A stretch of DNA of 64,000 bases from Nocardia niigatensis NBRC 100131. Its GTDB lineage: Bacteria; Actinomycetota; Actinomycetes; Mycobacteriales; Mycobacteriaceae. The notes beneath the pieces were generated by a model that was given only the letters and a program-made list of their open reading frames with translations, searched no databases and was not told where the DNA came from. Numbering within the stretch: the stretch's first letter is position 1; each line of letters starts with the position of its first letter. Position numbers and translations under genes: made by a program. This document shows positions 35,914 to 44,268 of the stretch, piece after piece. Location of the stretch: the NCBI RefSeq assembly GCF_000308655.1, contig NZ_BAGC01000033.1, forward strand, positions 124,001-188,000. Reading direction: 5' to 3'.

Positions 35914-36585
35914 ATGACGACTGCCGACTGGGCCGAAGTTGATCGCTATCTCGTCGAAACCCTGGTGGGAGACGAGGATTCGGAAACCTTGCGGGCGAAC
36001 GCGGCGGCGGGACTGCCCGCCATCGACGTCTCGCCGCCACAGGGCAAGTTCCTGTATCTGATCGCCAAGTCCGTGCGGGCGCGGCGGGTGCTCGAGATCG
36101 GCACGCTGGGTGGATACAGCACCACGTGGCTGGCGCGGGCGGTTGGCAAGTCCGGACAGGTGGTGACCCTCGAATACGAGGCGAAGCACGCGGAGGTCGC
36201 GCGCGGCAACCTGGATCGGGCCGGCGTGGGGGAGCGGGTCGACATCCGGGTCGGTGCCGCGCTGGATTCGCTGCCGGTGCTGGCCGAGGAGCAGCCGGAG
36301 GCGTTCGATCTGGTGTTCATCGACGCCGACAAGGTCAACAACGCCAACTATGTGCGGTGGGCGCTGCGGCTGACCCGGCCGGGGTCGGTGATCATCGTCG
36401 ACAATGTGGTGCGCAACGGCGGCATCGCCGACCCGGCATCGGCGGACGCGGCGGTGCGGGCCAGCCGCGAGGTCATCGAATTGATCGCTGCCGAGCCGCG
36501 ATTGGACGGGACCGTGTTGCAGACCGTTGGCGGGAAGGGCTGGGACGGCTTCGCTTACGCGGTCGTGCTCGGTGAGGACGATTGA
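35914..36585 (+). CDS. SAM-dependent O-methyltransferase (COMT-like)
   Basis: The 223-residue class I methyltransferase has motif I VLEIGTLGGYSTTWLARAV, then VVTLEYEAKHAEVARGNLDRAG (SAM ribose), FDLVFIDADKVNNANYVRWALRLTRPGSVIIVDNVVRNGGIAD with the metal-binding Asp residues typical of catechol and caffeoyl-CoA O-methyltransferases. It would methylate a vicinal diol or catechol with Mg2+. A catechol-forming pathway is encoded just upstream, but a separate role is equally possible. ATG at 35914 precedes MTTADWAEVD; the in-frame sequence upstream is not conserved in character. Confidence 0.9.
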   Translation: MTTADWAEVDRYLVETLVGDEDSETLRANAAAGLPAIDVSPPQGKFLYLIAKSVRARRVLEIGTLGGYSTTWLARAVGKSGQVVTLEYEAKHAEVARGNLDRAGVGERVDIRVGAALDSLPVLAEEQPEAFDLVFIDADKVNNANYVRWALRLTRPGSVIIVDNVVRNGGIADPASADAAVRASREVIELIAAEPRLDGTVLQTVGGKGWDGFAYAVVLGEDD

Positions 36586-36697
36586 GTCGTAGGTCACTCG
36601 GCGGGGGTGAGCTGCGCGTATTCTGCCCGGTTTACCCCGAATTTTCTTTGTTTGCCGAATGATTGCTTGTCATTCGGCGCAGGTGGTCAATACGGTC

Positions 36698-36979
36698 ATG
36701 CGAATGGACGACCCGTATGGCCCGACCTTCCCGTCGCCCGCCTGTATGGCCCCGGCGGAAACCGATGCCCGGACCAGGCTGTTCACACGGCTGCGTAAGG
36801 CCGTGTTCGCGACGGCGCCGGTTGTCGCCCTCGTTCTGATGGTGGGTGTGCTCGCGGTCGTCATCTATCGCGGCGAGCATCCGCCGACCGCCGGTTCCGA
36901 TCAGGGTGGGCGGGCCACCGTCCCCACCTCGGTGCCGGTATCTGCCGTTCCGGTCCAACCGGCGGTTCACACCTCGTAA
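36698..36979 (+). CDS. Small single-pass membrane protein
   Basis: This 93-residue ORF has one hydrophobic helix at about 36-57 (APVVALVLMVGVLAVVIY) after a basic RLFTRLRKAV, so a cytosolic N-terminus and an external Pro/Thr/Val-rich C-terminus are likely. Starts at 36698 and 36704 are both possible. No family is recognised. It converges with the PadR gene. Confidence 0.5.
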   Translation: MRMDDPYGPTFPSPACMAPAETDARTRLFTRLRKAVFATAPVVALVLMVGVLAVVIYRGEHPPTAGSDQGGRATVPTSVPVSAVPVQPAVHTS

Positions 36980-36994
36980 CGCTTTGCCGGGCAG

Positions 36995-37549
36995 TCACTT
37001 TCGCGACCCGGGTGCAGTTCCCGGGTTCGCGGCCAATTCCTCCCAGTAGTCCACATACGCCTGCTCGTGCATGATGCCCAGCCGAAGAATGCGGGCACGC
37101 GAGGTCGCGCGCTCGCTGTCGTCCGGATCGATCTCGCTGTAGAGCGTCCGGTACAGCTCGAGCCAGTGACGATGCTCGGCGGCCTGATTGCGGGCCAGCG
37201 CCACCACATCACCGGGCTCGCCCAGGTCAGCGAAGAAGAGTTTCAGCTGTGCGGGATCGCGGGTCTCCGGCGGTGGTGAGGTCGGATCGCCCAGCCAGCG
37301 GGTGAGTTCGGCGCGGCCGGCGTCGGTGAGATGGAAGACGCGACGGCGGCGTCCGCTCTCCTCGGCCTCCTCGCGCAGCAGGCCCTGCTCGGCCAGTCGC
37401 GGCGGGACGCGGTAGAGCTGGGCGTGGGGGATGGGCCAGAACTTGTCGACGCTCTCCTCGAGTCGGACCTTCAGGTCGTACGGGGTCAGCGGTCCGTGCC
37501 GGGCGATGAGTCCCAGCACGATGTGGTCCTGCGGGCCTGGTTCGGCCAT
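36995..37549 (-). CDS. PadR-family regulator
   Basis: The 184-residue protein has the PadR winged helix at about 8-75 (IVLGLIARHGPLTPYDLKVRLEESVDKFWPIPHAQLYRVPPRLAEQGLLREEAEE), then VFHLTDAGRAELTRWL and a coiled C-terminal dimerisation region (Vir_act_alpha_C type). ATG at 37549 has GGAAGGGG seven bases upstream; two earlier ATGs in frame lack a site. It is divergent from the SnoaL-like gene at 37637, which it may repress through the direct repeats in between. Confidence 0.88.
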   Translation of the reverse strand: MAEPGPQDHIVLGLIARHGPLTPYDLKVRLEESVDKFWPIPHAQLYRVPPRLAEQGLLREEAEESGRRRRVFHLTDAGRAELTRWLGDPTSPPPETRDPAQLKLFFADLGEPGDVVALARNQAAEHRHWLELYRTLYSEIDPDDSERATSRARILRLGIMHEQAYVDYWEELAANPGTAPGSRK

Positions 37550-37574
37550 TCGGTTACCCCTTCCGTTTGACATC

Positions 37575-37627
37575 GTATCGCTGAGACTATACATTCATAT
37601 CAGTCAGACGGTATCAATGAGACTATT
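37575..37627. promoter_or_regulatory. Direct-repeat operator candidate of PadR
   Basis: GTATCGCTGAGACTATA (37575-37591) and GTATCAATGAGACTATT (37611-37627) are direct repeats with 36-base period in the divergent PadR/SnoaL gap; between them TTCATATCAG may form part of a -10. Confidence 0.5.
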
Positions 37628-37636
37628 GGAGTGGAC

Positions 37637-38044
37637 ATGCGTGACTTCGCCATCGACCTGTTCGAGCGCTGGACCGAGATGTGGAACGGCGACCTCGCTC
37701 TGGCCGACGAGATCATGGCCCCGGAATTCACCCTCCGCTACGCCCAGCCGGGCGCGGACGCCTACGACGACATCCATGACCCCGCGGCCTTCGCGGCCCT
37801 GATCGACAAGTTCCGGGCCGAGCGGCCCGGCCTGGTGTTCTCCGTGCAGGGCGTACCGGTCGTCGAGATGAGCGACGCTCGAACCGGAATCATCGCCCGG
37901 CCCTACGGCGCCCGCGTCACCGATCCGGACGGCGTCGTCGTCCGCGATCTCAGCGGCACCGACATCCTGCGCTTCGCGAACGGGCAGATCGTCGAGGTGT
38001 GGTCGGTGTCCGGCGGGCTCGGCGGGCGCAGCTTCTACGCTTAG
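37637..38044 (+). CDS. SnoaL-like (NTF2-fold) protein
   Basis: The 135-residue NTF2-like protein has a first helix (RDFAIDLFERWTEMWNGDLALADEIMAPEFTLRYA), LIDKFRAERPGLVFSVQGVPVVEMSD, and strands VVVRDLSGTDILRFANGQIVEVWSVSGG. SnoaL-type folds include polyketide cyclases and epoxide hydrolase-like proteins; no catalytic residues can be assigned. ATG at 37637 has GGAG five bases before it. Divergent PadR regulator probably controls it. YchJ follows after three bases. Confidence 0.8.
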   Translation: MRDFAIDLFERWTEMWNGDLALADEIMAPEFTLRYAQPGADAYDDIHDPAAFAALIDKFRAERPGLVFSVQGVPVVEMSDARTGIIARPYGARVTDPDGVVVRDLSGTDILRFANGQIVEVWSVSGGLGGRSFYA

Positions 38045-38047
38045 GCC

Positions 38048-38458
38048 ATGTCGAAGCGCCGCAAAGCCCAGCCGATCCCCGAGGACTGCCCGTGCGGTCT
38101 GCCCGCGCGCTACGCGGACTGCTGCGGACGGCTGCATCGGGGTGAGGGGCAGGCGACGACCGCTGAGCAGCTCATGCGCTCCCGCTTCAGCGCCTTCGCC
38201 GTTCGCGACGAGGCGTACCTGCTGCGTAGCTGGGACCCTGAAACCCGGCCCGCCGACGTGGATTTCGACCCGGGACTGCGCTGGGACCGGCTCGAGATCC
38301 TCGGCGCGACCGGTGGGGGGCCGTTCCACACCGAGGGCACGGTCGAATTCCGGGCCCACTATCGCGCCCGGGGCGCGGCGGGGCAGCTGCACGAGAACAG
38401 CCGCTTCCGCCGCGACCAGGGGGCCTGGGTCTACCTCGACGGCGAGATCGAGAACTGA
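38048..38458 (+). CDS. YchJ-family metal-binding protein (UPF0225)
   Basis: The 136-residue protein has the family cysteine cluster CPCGLPARYADCCGRLH (Cys14, Cys16, Cys25, Cys26), a SEC-C-like zinc site, then AEQLMRSRFSAFAVRDEAYLLRSWDPETRP and VEFRAHYRARGAAGQLHENSRF. The function is unknown; the NTF2-like core and zinc motif are conserved across bacteria. It is probably co-transcribed with the SnoaL-like gene. The 220 bases that follow (to the TetR gene at 38679) hold no supported feature. Confidence 0.9.
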   Translation: MSKRRKAQPIPEDCPCGLPARYADCCGRLHRGEGQATTAEQLMRSRFSAFAVRDEAYLLRSWDPETRPADVDFDPGLRWDRLEILGATGGGPFHTEGTVEFRAHYRARGAAGQLHENSRFRRDQGAWVYLDGEIEN

Positions 38459-38678
38459 TCAGCCGTTCCACCGCGCGGGCGGCGATGGCGGCGGCATCGG
38501 CGACCCGGATGGCCGGCCGAACCAGCGGGGAGGCCGGGGATGAGATCGGGCTCAGCGTCTGCTCGTCCATGACAGTCGATGCGCAGGTGCGGGCAGCGCA
38601 GGCTTGCAGCCTGTGCAATGGCGCAGACGATGCCGGGCACCGGGATTCATCGGTGACCGCGGCGCCGATCTCGGGCGG

Positions 38679-39347
38679 TCAGCGAGCGGCGCGGGCCTCG
38701 AACCCGTCGCACAGTGCGGCGAGACCGGTGTCGAGCAGATGTTCGGGGTCCAGGAGTGAGGTGTCGCCGGATCCCTCGAGCTCGGCCAGTGCGGCCGGGA
38801 CGGGCCAGCGGGGGTCGCCGTCGAGGACGGCGGTGAGGCCGGAGCGCTCGTCGGCACTGCTGTCGCGGTCCTGCAGCAGCCGGGCGCTGACCTCCTGCAG
38901 GGCGACCCCGGCGATATAGCTCCACACCGACAGTGACATGCGGGTCGCCTCGCGGGCGTCGACGCCGAGCTCGGTGAAGCCCTCGACCAGCCAGCTCAGC
39001 ACCACCAGGCTGTGCTCGCCGAAGTTGTAGCGCGGCACCGCGAAGGTGAACAGCACCCACGGATGTTCCTGGTAGAGCCGCCAATCCACCTCCGCCGCGA
39101 TCCGTACCCGGTCCCGCCAGGTCCAGCCCCGGCCTTCGGCCGGCGGGTAGGGATTGCGGCGCGAGACCTCGTCGGTCATGGCCGCCAGCAGGGTGTCCTT
39201 GTTGGGGATGTGCCGGTAGAGCGACATGACGCCGGAATTCATGCGGTCGGCGATGCGGCGCATGGACAGGGAATCCAGTCCGGACTCGTCGGCCAGGGTG
39301 ATGGCGGTGTCGACAATGGCGGCCCGGGTGAGCTTGGCCTCGGTCAT
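38679..39347 (-). CDS. TetR-family regulator of the efflux gene (LfrR-like)
   Basis: The 222-residue TetR protein has HTH at about 8-55 (TRAAIVDTAITLADESGLDSLSMRRIADRMNSGVMSLYRHIPNKDTLLAAM) and a TetR_C_1-type ligand-binding domain. ATG at 39347 begins MTEAKLTRAA; upstream in-frame codons would overlap the operator. It is divergent from the QacA-type pump at 39461, the same layout as lfrR-lfrA of Mycobacterium smegmatis, so ligand-released repression of the pump is inferred. Confidence 0.9.
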   Translation of the reverse strand: MTEAKLTRAAIVDTAITLADESGLDSLSMRRIADRMNSGVMSLYRHIPNKDTLLAAMTDEVSRRNPYPPAEGRGWTWRDRVRIAAEVDWRLYQEHPWVLFTFAVPRYNFGEHSLVVLSWLVEGFTELGVDAREATRMSLSVWSYIAGVALQEVSARLLQDRDSSADERSGLTAVLDGDPRWPVPAALAELEGSGDTSLLDPEHLLDTGLAALCDGFEARAAR

Positions 39348-39381
39348 CGGACGAATTGTTCCCTTCCCGCGCAGGGTATGC

Positions 39382-39415
39382 GTACACTGTACTCGCGCTC
39401 GTGCGTACAACGTAC
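39382..39415. promoter_or_regulatory. Paired GTAC-N3-GTAC operator of TetR/efflux genes
   Basis: GTAC-ACT-GTAC at 39382-39392 and GTAC-AAC-GTAC at 39405-39415 (the latter extended to GCGTAC...GTACGC) lie 23 bases apart between the divergent genes, suited to binding by two TetR dimers. Confidence 0.65.
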
Positions 39416-39460
39416 GCGCGCCTTTCCGTGCAAGCCCGAAATCAGCCCGAAGGATAGGTC

Positions 39461-40960
39461 ATGACGAGTACCCTCGCGCGCCCCGACGCGAAGACGCCGC
39501 GCCGTGCCTGGGCGGGCCTGGCCGTACTGTTGCTGCCGGTCCTGCTGGTGTCGATGGACATGTCGGTGCTCTACCTGGCCATGCCGACCCTCACCCAGAG
39601 CCTCGATCCGTCCGCGACACAGCAGCTCTGGATCCTCGACATCTACGGCTTCATGATCGCCGGACTGCTCATCACCATGGGCAACCTCGGGGACCGCATC
39701 GGACGGCGCAATATCCTCCTCGCCGGGGCCGGCGTCTTCGGAATCGCCTCGGTGCTGGCCGCATTCGCACCCAGCGCGGGCGTGCTCATCGCGGCCCGCG
39801 CGCTGATGGGTATCGGCGGCGCGACGCTGTTGCCGTCGAGCCTGGCGCTGATCTCGACGCTGTTCCCCGACGATCGGGCGCGCGCGACCGCGATCGGCGT
39901 GTGGACCGCGTTCTTCGCGGGCGGGTCGGCGGTCGGGCCGATCATCGGAGGTGTGCTGCTGCATCACTTCTGGTGGGGTTCGGTGTTCCTCATCAATACG
40001 CCGGTGCTGCTGGTGCTGCTGGTCTTCGGGCCGCTGCTGCTGCCCGAGCATCGGGCGGCCGGGCGCGGACGACTGGACTGGGTGAGCGTGCTGCTGTCCA
40101 TCGGTGGCATCCTGCCCCTGGTGTACGCGGTCAAGCATTGCGCGGCCGAGGGATTCGACCTGCCGGCCCTCGGCATCGGAATCGTCGGCGTGCTGCTGCT
40201 GACCGCCTTCATCCGACGGCAGCGGACCCTGGCCGAACCGTTGCTGGATCTGAGCCTGTTCCGGCGGGGGCTGTTCTCGGTGGCCGTCGGGTCCAGCACG
40301 GTCGGCATGCTGGCGCTGGCCGGGATGAGCTACCTGACCAGCATGTACCTGCAGTCGGTGACCGGACGCGACGCGCTGCAGTCGGCGGTGCTCGGGATTC
40401 CGGGCGCGGTCGCCGTGTTCGTGTTCTCGATGAGCGGCGCGCGGATCGGGCGCGTATTCGGCACCAAGACCACCTTCGCGCTCGCGCTGAGCATGGCGTC
40501 CCTGGGCAATCTCATGCTGCTCGGGGTCGGCGTGGACGGCGGGATCGGCTGGTACATCGCCGGTTCCGTGGTCGCGGGCGCGGGCTTCGGTATCGCGTTC
40601 ACGCTGGTGTCGGAGGTGGCGGTGTCGTCGGTGCCGCCCGAGCGGGCCGGATCGGCGGTCGGCATCTCCGAGACCAGTTTCGAACTCGGCAACGGACTGG
40701 GCCTGGCGCTGCTGGGATCGCTGGCGGCGCTGGTGTTCCGTTCCGGCGGCGACTTCGGGCCGACGCTGGGCGAGACCATCGCCCGGTCCGGGGACGATAC
40801 CGCCCTGGTCGAGTCGGCGCGCGAATCCTTCGTGACCGGCATGCACGTGGCGACCACCACCGGCGCGGTGCTGCTGGCCGCGATGGCGGTGGTGGCGTTC
40901 TTCGCGAAATCCGGCGCCACCGCGAACAGCGGTGCGGCGCCGGCCGGTTCCGCGCACTAG
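39461..40960 (+). CDS. DHA2-family (14-TM) drug efflux transporter, SmvA/LfrA/QacA-like
   Basis: This 499-residue MFS pump has ~14 hydrophobic segments. Family motifs are LLVSMDMSVLYLAMPTL (TM1, with the DHA2 acidic residue), GNLGDRIGRRNILL (motif A loop 2-3), LMGIGGATLLPSSLALI and WTAFFAGGSAVGPIIGGVLL (motif C-like, TM5). The WILDIYGFMIAGLLITMG stretch is close to LfrA/SmvA pumps that export quaternary ammonium dyes, methyl viologen and fluoroquinolones with proton exchange. It is controlled by the divergent TetR gene through the operator pair. Confidence 0.92.
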   Translation: MTSTLARPDAKTPRRAWAGLAVLLLPVLLVSMDMSVLYLAMPTLTQSLDPSATQQLWILDIYGFMIAGLLITMGNLGDRIGRRNILLAGAGVFGIASVLAAFAPSAGVLIAARALMGIGGATLLPSSLALISTLFPDDRARATAIGVWTAFFAGGSAVGPIIGGVLLHHFWWGSVFLINTPVLLVLLVFGPLLLPEHRAAGRGRLDWVSVLLSIGGILPLVYAVKHCAAEGFDLPALGIGIVGVLLLTAFIRRQRTLAEPLLDLSLFRRGLFSVAVGSSTVGMLALAGMSYLTSMYLQSVTGRDALQSAVLGIPGAVAVFVFSMSGARIGRVFGTKTTFALALSMASLGNLMLLGVGVDGGIGWYIAGSVVAGAGFGIAFTLVSEVAVSSVPPERAGSAVGISETSFELGNGLGLALLGSLAALVFRSGGDFGPTLGETIARSGDDTALVESARESFVTGMHVATTTGAVLLAAMAVVAFFAKSGATANSGAAPAGSAH

Positions 40961-41793
40961 CCGAACAGGCCGGTCCACACCTCGGCGATCCGGGCGCGCC
41001 ACGGCATGACCACCCGCTGATACGCCCAGCGGACCGGGCCCACGAGCGCCCGCCAAGCGCGGGCGATGGCCGCGAAAAGTGGTTGCAGGACAGTGCGGTT
41101 GAACCAGCGGCAGGGGGTCACCACCGTGATACGGACCACCGTGGTGGCCACCCGCCAGCCGAAGACGACCGTCACGATCACCGCGTAGACCAGCGGCCGC
41201 AGCACCCACCGCCACAGTTGCTGTGCCGGCCATACGAACAGCCAGGTGACGAGCGGTTCGATCACGGCGACCAGGAGCCAGTGGCCGCCGGGCTGCAGGA
41301 TCCGCCGCCACAGGGCCGAGATCGGAACGGCGATCAGCCACTTCCATGTCATCGCCAGTATCCATCCGATCGCGTCGGCGATCGGTTCGATCACCGTGCG
41401 GAAGATCCACGGGATGCCCGGTTTCAGGACGCGCCGCCACAGCCAGTCCTCGATCGCATGCTGGATCGGGCGCAGGAAATAGGCGAGCAGGAACGCCCCT
41501 ATCGGGGTGAGGACCATGCCGAACAGCAGTTGCTGGATCAGCAGGTGCCAGAGATAGTTGCGGACGAAATTGCGGAGCGGGCGGAAGACCCAGTCCCGGA
41601 ACAAGATCGCCAGCGGTCGTGCCAGATGCTCGTTGAACAGCCGGAATGCCGCGGCGATCAATCCCGGTATCCGTTTGAGGGCCTCCCACACCAGCCGCGG
41701 CGGTACGAACACCACCAGCACGATGCCGCGGGCGATCCACCCCAGGATCGAGACGTGTTCCGGCGTCGGCGCTTCCGGCGCTCGATTCGACAT
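40957..41793 (-). CDS. Membrane protein built from ~43-residue repeats, unknown function
   Basis: The 278-residue protein is Trp/Arg/Pro-rich with many short hydrophobic segments. Residues 118-160 (LWRRVLKPG ... VIEPI) repeat at 161-203 (LWRRILQPG ... VIEPL), and weaker copies of the L-W-R-x-V-L-x-P motif occur near 193-201 and 230-239. Upstream segments (LARPLAILFRDWVFRPLRNF) have the same flavour. Whether helices cross the membrane or lie on it is unclear. No family is recognised. ATG at 41793 begins MSNRAPEAP. It converges on the efflux gene, with stop codons overlapping by 4 bases. Confidence 0.7.
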   Translation of the reverse strand: MSNRAPEAPTPEHVSILGWIARGIVLVVFVPPRLVWEALKRIPGLIAAAFRLFNEHLARPLAILFRDWVFRPLRNFVRNYLWHLLIQQLLFGMVLTPIGAFLLAYFLRPIQHAIEDWLWRRVLKPGIPWIFRTVIEPIADAIGWILAMTWKWLIAVPISALWRRILQPGGHWLLVAVIEPLVTWLFVWPAQQLWRWVLRPLVYAVIVTVVFGWRVATTVVRITVVTPCRWFNRTVLQPLFAAIARAWRALVGPVRWAYQRVVMPWRARIAEVWTGLFG

Positions 41794-41910
41794 GACGGAT
41801 TCCTTCCCCCGTAGACCGCCTCCCATCCTGGTGCCGGAATGCGGGCCGGGCCCAGGGTAATTCCACTCAGTTCCCGTTCACATACCGATCCGCCGGTTAG
41901 GCTCGGACCC

Positions 41911-42813
41911 GTGGCTGAGCAAGACGCTCCGAGCAGTGCGCAACCGGCCGGGTCGAACGGACGTCCGCTGGCCGAACGCGTGGCGACCAGAATCTTCTAC
42001 CCCACCTCCAGGCCGCGCGAGAAAGCGCTGCGTGAGGCCGTTTCCGGTCAGGTCATCCTGGTGACCGGAGCCTCGCACGGCATCGGCAAGGCGGCCGCGA
42101 AGAAACTGGCGGCCGCGGGCGCGACGGTGCTGCTGGTGGCACGGTCGCTGGAGGAGCTCGAACAGGTGGCCGGCGAGATCCGGGAGGCGGGCGGCGTCGC
42201 GCACGTGTATCAGTCGGACATCACCGAATTCGAGGCCGTCGAGGCGCTGGGGCAGCGGGTGCTGGACGAGCACGGCCGGGTGGACGTGGTGATCAACAAC
42301 GCGGGCCGTTCGATTCGCCGTCCGATCGACGAATCCTATGACCGGTTCCACGACTTCACCCGCACCATGGACGTCAACTACCTCGGCCCGGTGCGGCTGC
42401 TGCTGACCCTGCTGCCGAGCATGCGCGAACACCGGCGCGGGCACATCGTGAACATTTCCACGTGGGGGCTGCGCATGCCGCCCGCGCCGCGATGGTCGGC
42501 CTATGGCGCGTCCAAGGGCGCGTTCGATATCTGGCTGCGCACCGTGGCGGCCGAGATCGCCGCCGACGGTGTCACCACCACGTCGGTGTACATGCCGCTG
42601 GTGCACACCCGCATGAGCGCGCCCACCGATTTCTCCGGCATCCCCGGGCTCACCGCAGACGAGGCCGCCAACCTCATCTGCCATGCGGTCGTGGCGCGGC
42701 CGGTGGAGATCTCGCCGTGGTGGACCGGTCCGGTGCAGGCGATCTCGGATCTGCGACGCGGGGCCGCGCAACGGTTCATGGAGCGCAGTATCGGCCGGCG
42801 GTCAGGGGAGTAG
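41911..42813 (+). CDS. Short-chain dehydrogenase/reductase
   Basis: The 300-residue SDR has a ~45-residue N-terminal extension, NAD(P) motif VTGASHGIGKAAA, NNAG, catalytic Ser in NISTWGLRMPPAPRWSAYGASKG with YxxxK (Tyr-Gly-Ala-Ser-Lys), and a C-terminal WWTGPVQAISDLRR segment. The ARSLEELEQ stretch at the end of the second strand suggests NADP preference. The substrate is unknown; sequence style is like ketoacyl or sterol/lipid reductases of mycolates. GTG at 41911 is chosen as upstream in-frame sequence is shadow. The 3' end overlaps the convergent oxidoreductase by 12 bases. Confidence 0.88.
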   Translation: MAEQDAPSSAQPAGSNGRPLAERVATRIFYPTSRPREKALREAVSGQVILVTGASHGIGKAAAKKLAAAGATVLLVARSLEELEQVAGEIREAGGVAHVYQSDITEFEAVEALGQRVLDEHGRVDVVINNAGRSIRRPIDESYDRFHDFTRTMDVNYLGPVRLLLTLLPSMREHRRGHIVNISTWGLRMPPAPRWSAYGASKGAFDIWLRTVAAEIAADGVTTTSVYMPLVHTRMSAPTDFSGIPGLTADEAANLICHAVVARPVEISPWWTGPVQAISDLRRGAAQRFMERSIGRRSGE

Positions 42814-43779
42814 GACGACCTTGCCGGTCGTCTCGCGGGCTTCCAAGGCCCGGTGCGCGGCGGCGGCCTCCGCGAGCGGGAAGGACTGGACGGCCGGGCG
42901 CAGCCGGCCCGCCGCGGCCTCGGCCAGCGCGCGAGTCTCCAAGGCGCGCAAGCCACGCGCGCGTTCCAGCATCGGCGGGCCGAGCACGACCTGTGAGGTG
43001 ACGCCGCGTTCGGCGAGGGCCTGGTCATCGAGTTCGGCCTGCCCGCCGGACCAGCCGAACACCAGCCGCACACCGCCCGCGCCGAGCAGATCGACCGCGG
43101 TCCGGGCGATCTCGCCGCCGACACCGTCGAAGAGCAGGGTGGCGGGCCGATCGCCGTAGCGAGCGCGTACCGCGTCCGGCCAGGACGGATCCAGGTAGTC
43201 GATGGCCAGCTCGGCGCCGTTCTCGTATACCTGATCGGCCTTCGCCTTGCCGCCCGCGAGCCCGATGACGGTCGCGCCCGCCGCGGCCAGGTATTGCACC
43301 AGCAGTGTGCCGATGCCACCCGCCGCGGACGGCACGATGGCCACGGTTTCGGCGGTGACCTCGGCGAAGCCGAGAATCCCCAGTGTGGTGCGCCCGGTGC
43401 CGATCATCGCCACCGCGGTCGCGGCCTCGACGCCATCCGGAATCGGGTGCAGCCGTTCGGCTTCGGTCACCGTGAGCTCCGCGTAGCCGCCCGGCACCTG
43501 TCCGATATGAGCGACGACGGCCCGGCCGAGCCAGCTGTCGTCCACTCCCGGGCCTACCCGGTCGACCGTGCCCGCCACCTCTCGCCCGGGGATGGTCGGC
43601 AGTACCGGCAAGGGCATCGGTGACCCCGAGAATCCCTGCCGCAGTGCGGTATCCAGCAGATGCACCCCGGCCGCACGAACCGCGATCCGGACCTGGCCGG
43701 GTCCGGGCTCGAGGTCCGGGAGCGTCTCGTAGCGCAGCTGCTCTGCGGGCCCGAACTCGTGAAGACGGATGGCGTGCAT
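42802..43779 (-). CDS. Zinc-free quinone oxidoreductase (MDR family)
   Basis: The 325-residue medium-chain reductase lacks catalytic zinc cysteines. It has LEPGPGQVRIAVRAAGVHLLDTALRQG, PGREVAGTVDRVGPGVD, nucleotide motif AAGGIGTLLVQYLAAAGATVIG and terminal FPLAEAAAAHRALEARETTGKVVL, as in NADPH:quinone reductases (QOR). It would reduce quinones or enones with NADPH in the cytosol. Overlap of its 3' end with the convergent SDR stop suggests the two genes are not co-transcribed. Confidence 0.9.
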   Translation of the reverse strand: MHAIRLHEFGPAEQLRYETLPDLEPGPGQVRIAVRAAGVHLLDTALRQGFSGSPMPLPVLPTIPGREVAGTVDRVGPGVDDSWLGRAVVAHIGQVPGGYAELTVTEAERLHPIPDGVEAATAVAMIGTGRTTLGILGFAEVTAETVAIVPSAAGGIGTLLVQYLAAAGATVIGLAGGKAKADQVYENGAELAIDYLDPSWPDAVRARYGDRPATLLFDGVGGEIARTAVDLLGAGGVRLVFGWSGGQAELDDQALAERGVTSQVVLGPPMLERARGLRALETRALAEAAAGRLRPAVQSFPLAEAAAAHRALEARETTGKVVLLP

Positions 43780-43979
43780 GGCAACTCCCGGTCGCGGCGA
43801 TGAACGTGCCCCCAGCCTGCAACCTCAATTCTGGTTCAGGTCAAGCCACCGGCGCCGGTCCGTCGATCGCGATTCTGGACCGGCGTCCATTATTTGAAAC
43901 GAATTGCCTTCACACTCATGGGTTTCGGGTTAGTCTCGCTGCGTTCCGCTTCCTGTGAGCTTGCTGTGAAGGATGATTC

Positions 43980-44207
43980 ATGAAAACCATTGTGCTGAAA
44001 GCATGTGCGGCCGCTGCCATCGTCTCCGGACTCGGTGCGGCCCCGGCCATGGCCGCCCCGCTGACACTGCAACCCTCGGCCGCCGAACCGACCGCGGCGG
44101 ACCCCGTCGCCGGGCTGGTGCCCGAAACCGGTTCCGCGGGCGCGCTCAATTCCTTCACCTGCGCGCTGAAGAGCATCTCGGCCTCGATGCCCTGCTTGCT
44201 CACCTAA
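43980..44207 (+). CDS. Small secreted protein
   Basis: This 75-residue precursor has signal peptide MKTIVLKACAAAAIVSGLGAAP with an AMA-AP cleavage site near residue 26. The mature ~50-residue peptide is Ala/Pro/Ser-rich with two cysteines (FTCALKSISASMPCLL), probably a disulfide. GAAGGA precedes the ATG. Function unknown; such small exported proteins are common in Nocardia. It lies 61 bases before ureF but is probably a separate transcript. Confidence 0.7.
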   Translation: MKTIVLKACAAAAIVSGLGAAPAMAAPLTLQPSAAEPTAADPVAGLVPETGSAGALNSFTCALKSISASMPCLLT

Positions 44208-44268
44208 CCGGTGGGTCATGGCCGGGCGCGGCCTAGGATCGGGCCATGGGATATCCGGACGTGCGCCG

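Noticed and set aside
39226..41866. Long open frames on both strands across the efflux gene and the repeat membrane protein
   Set aside because: Residue composition (Arg/Ala/Gly/Asp) and lack of motifs show they are shadows of the genes at 39461 and 40957.
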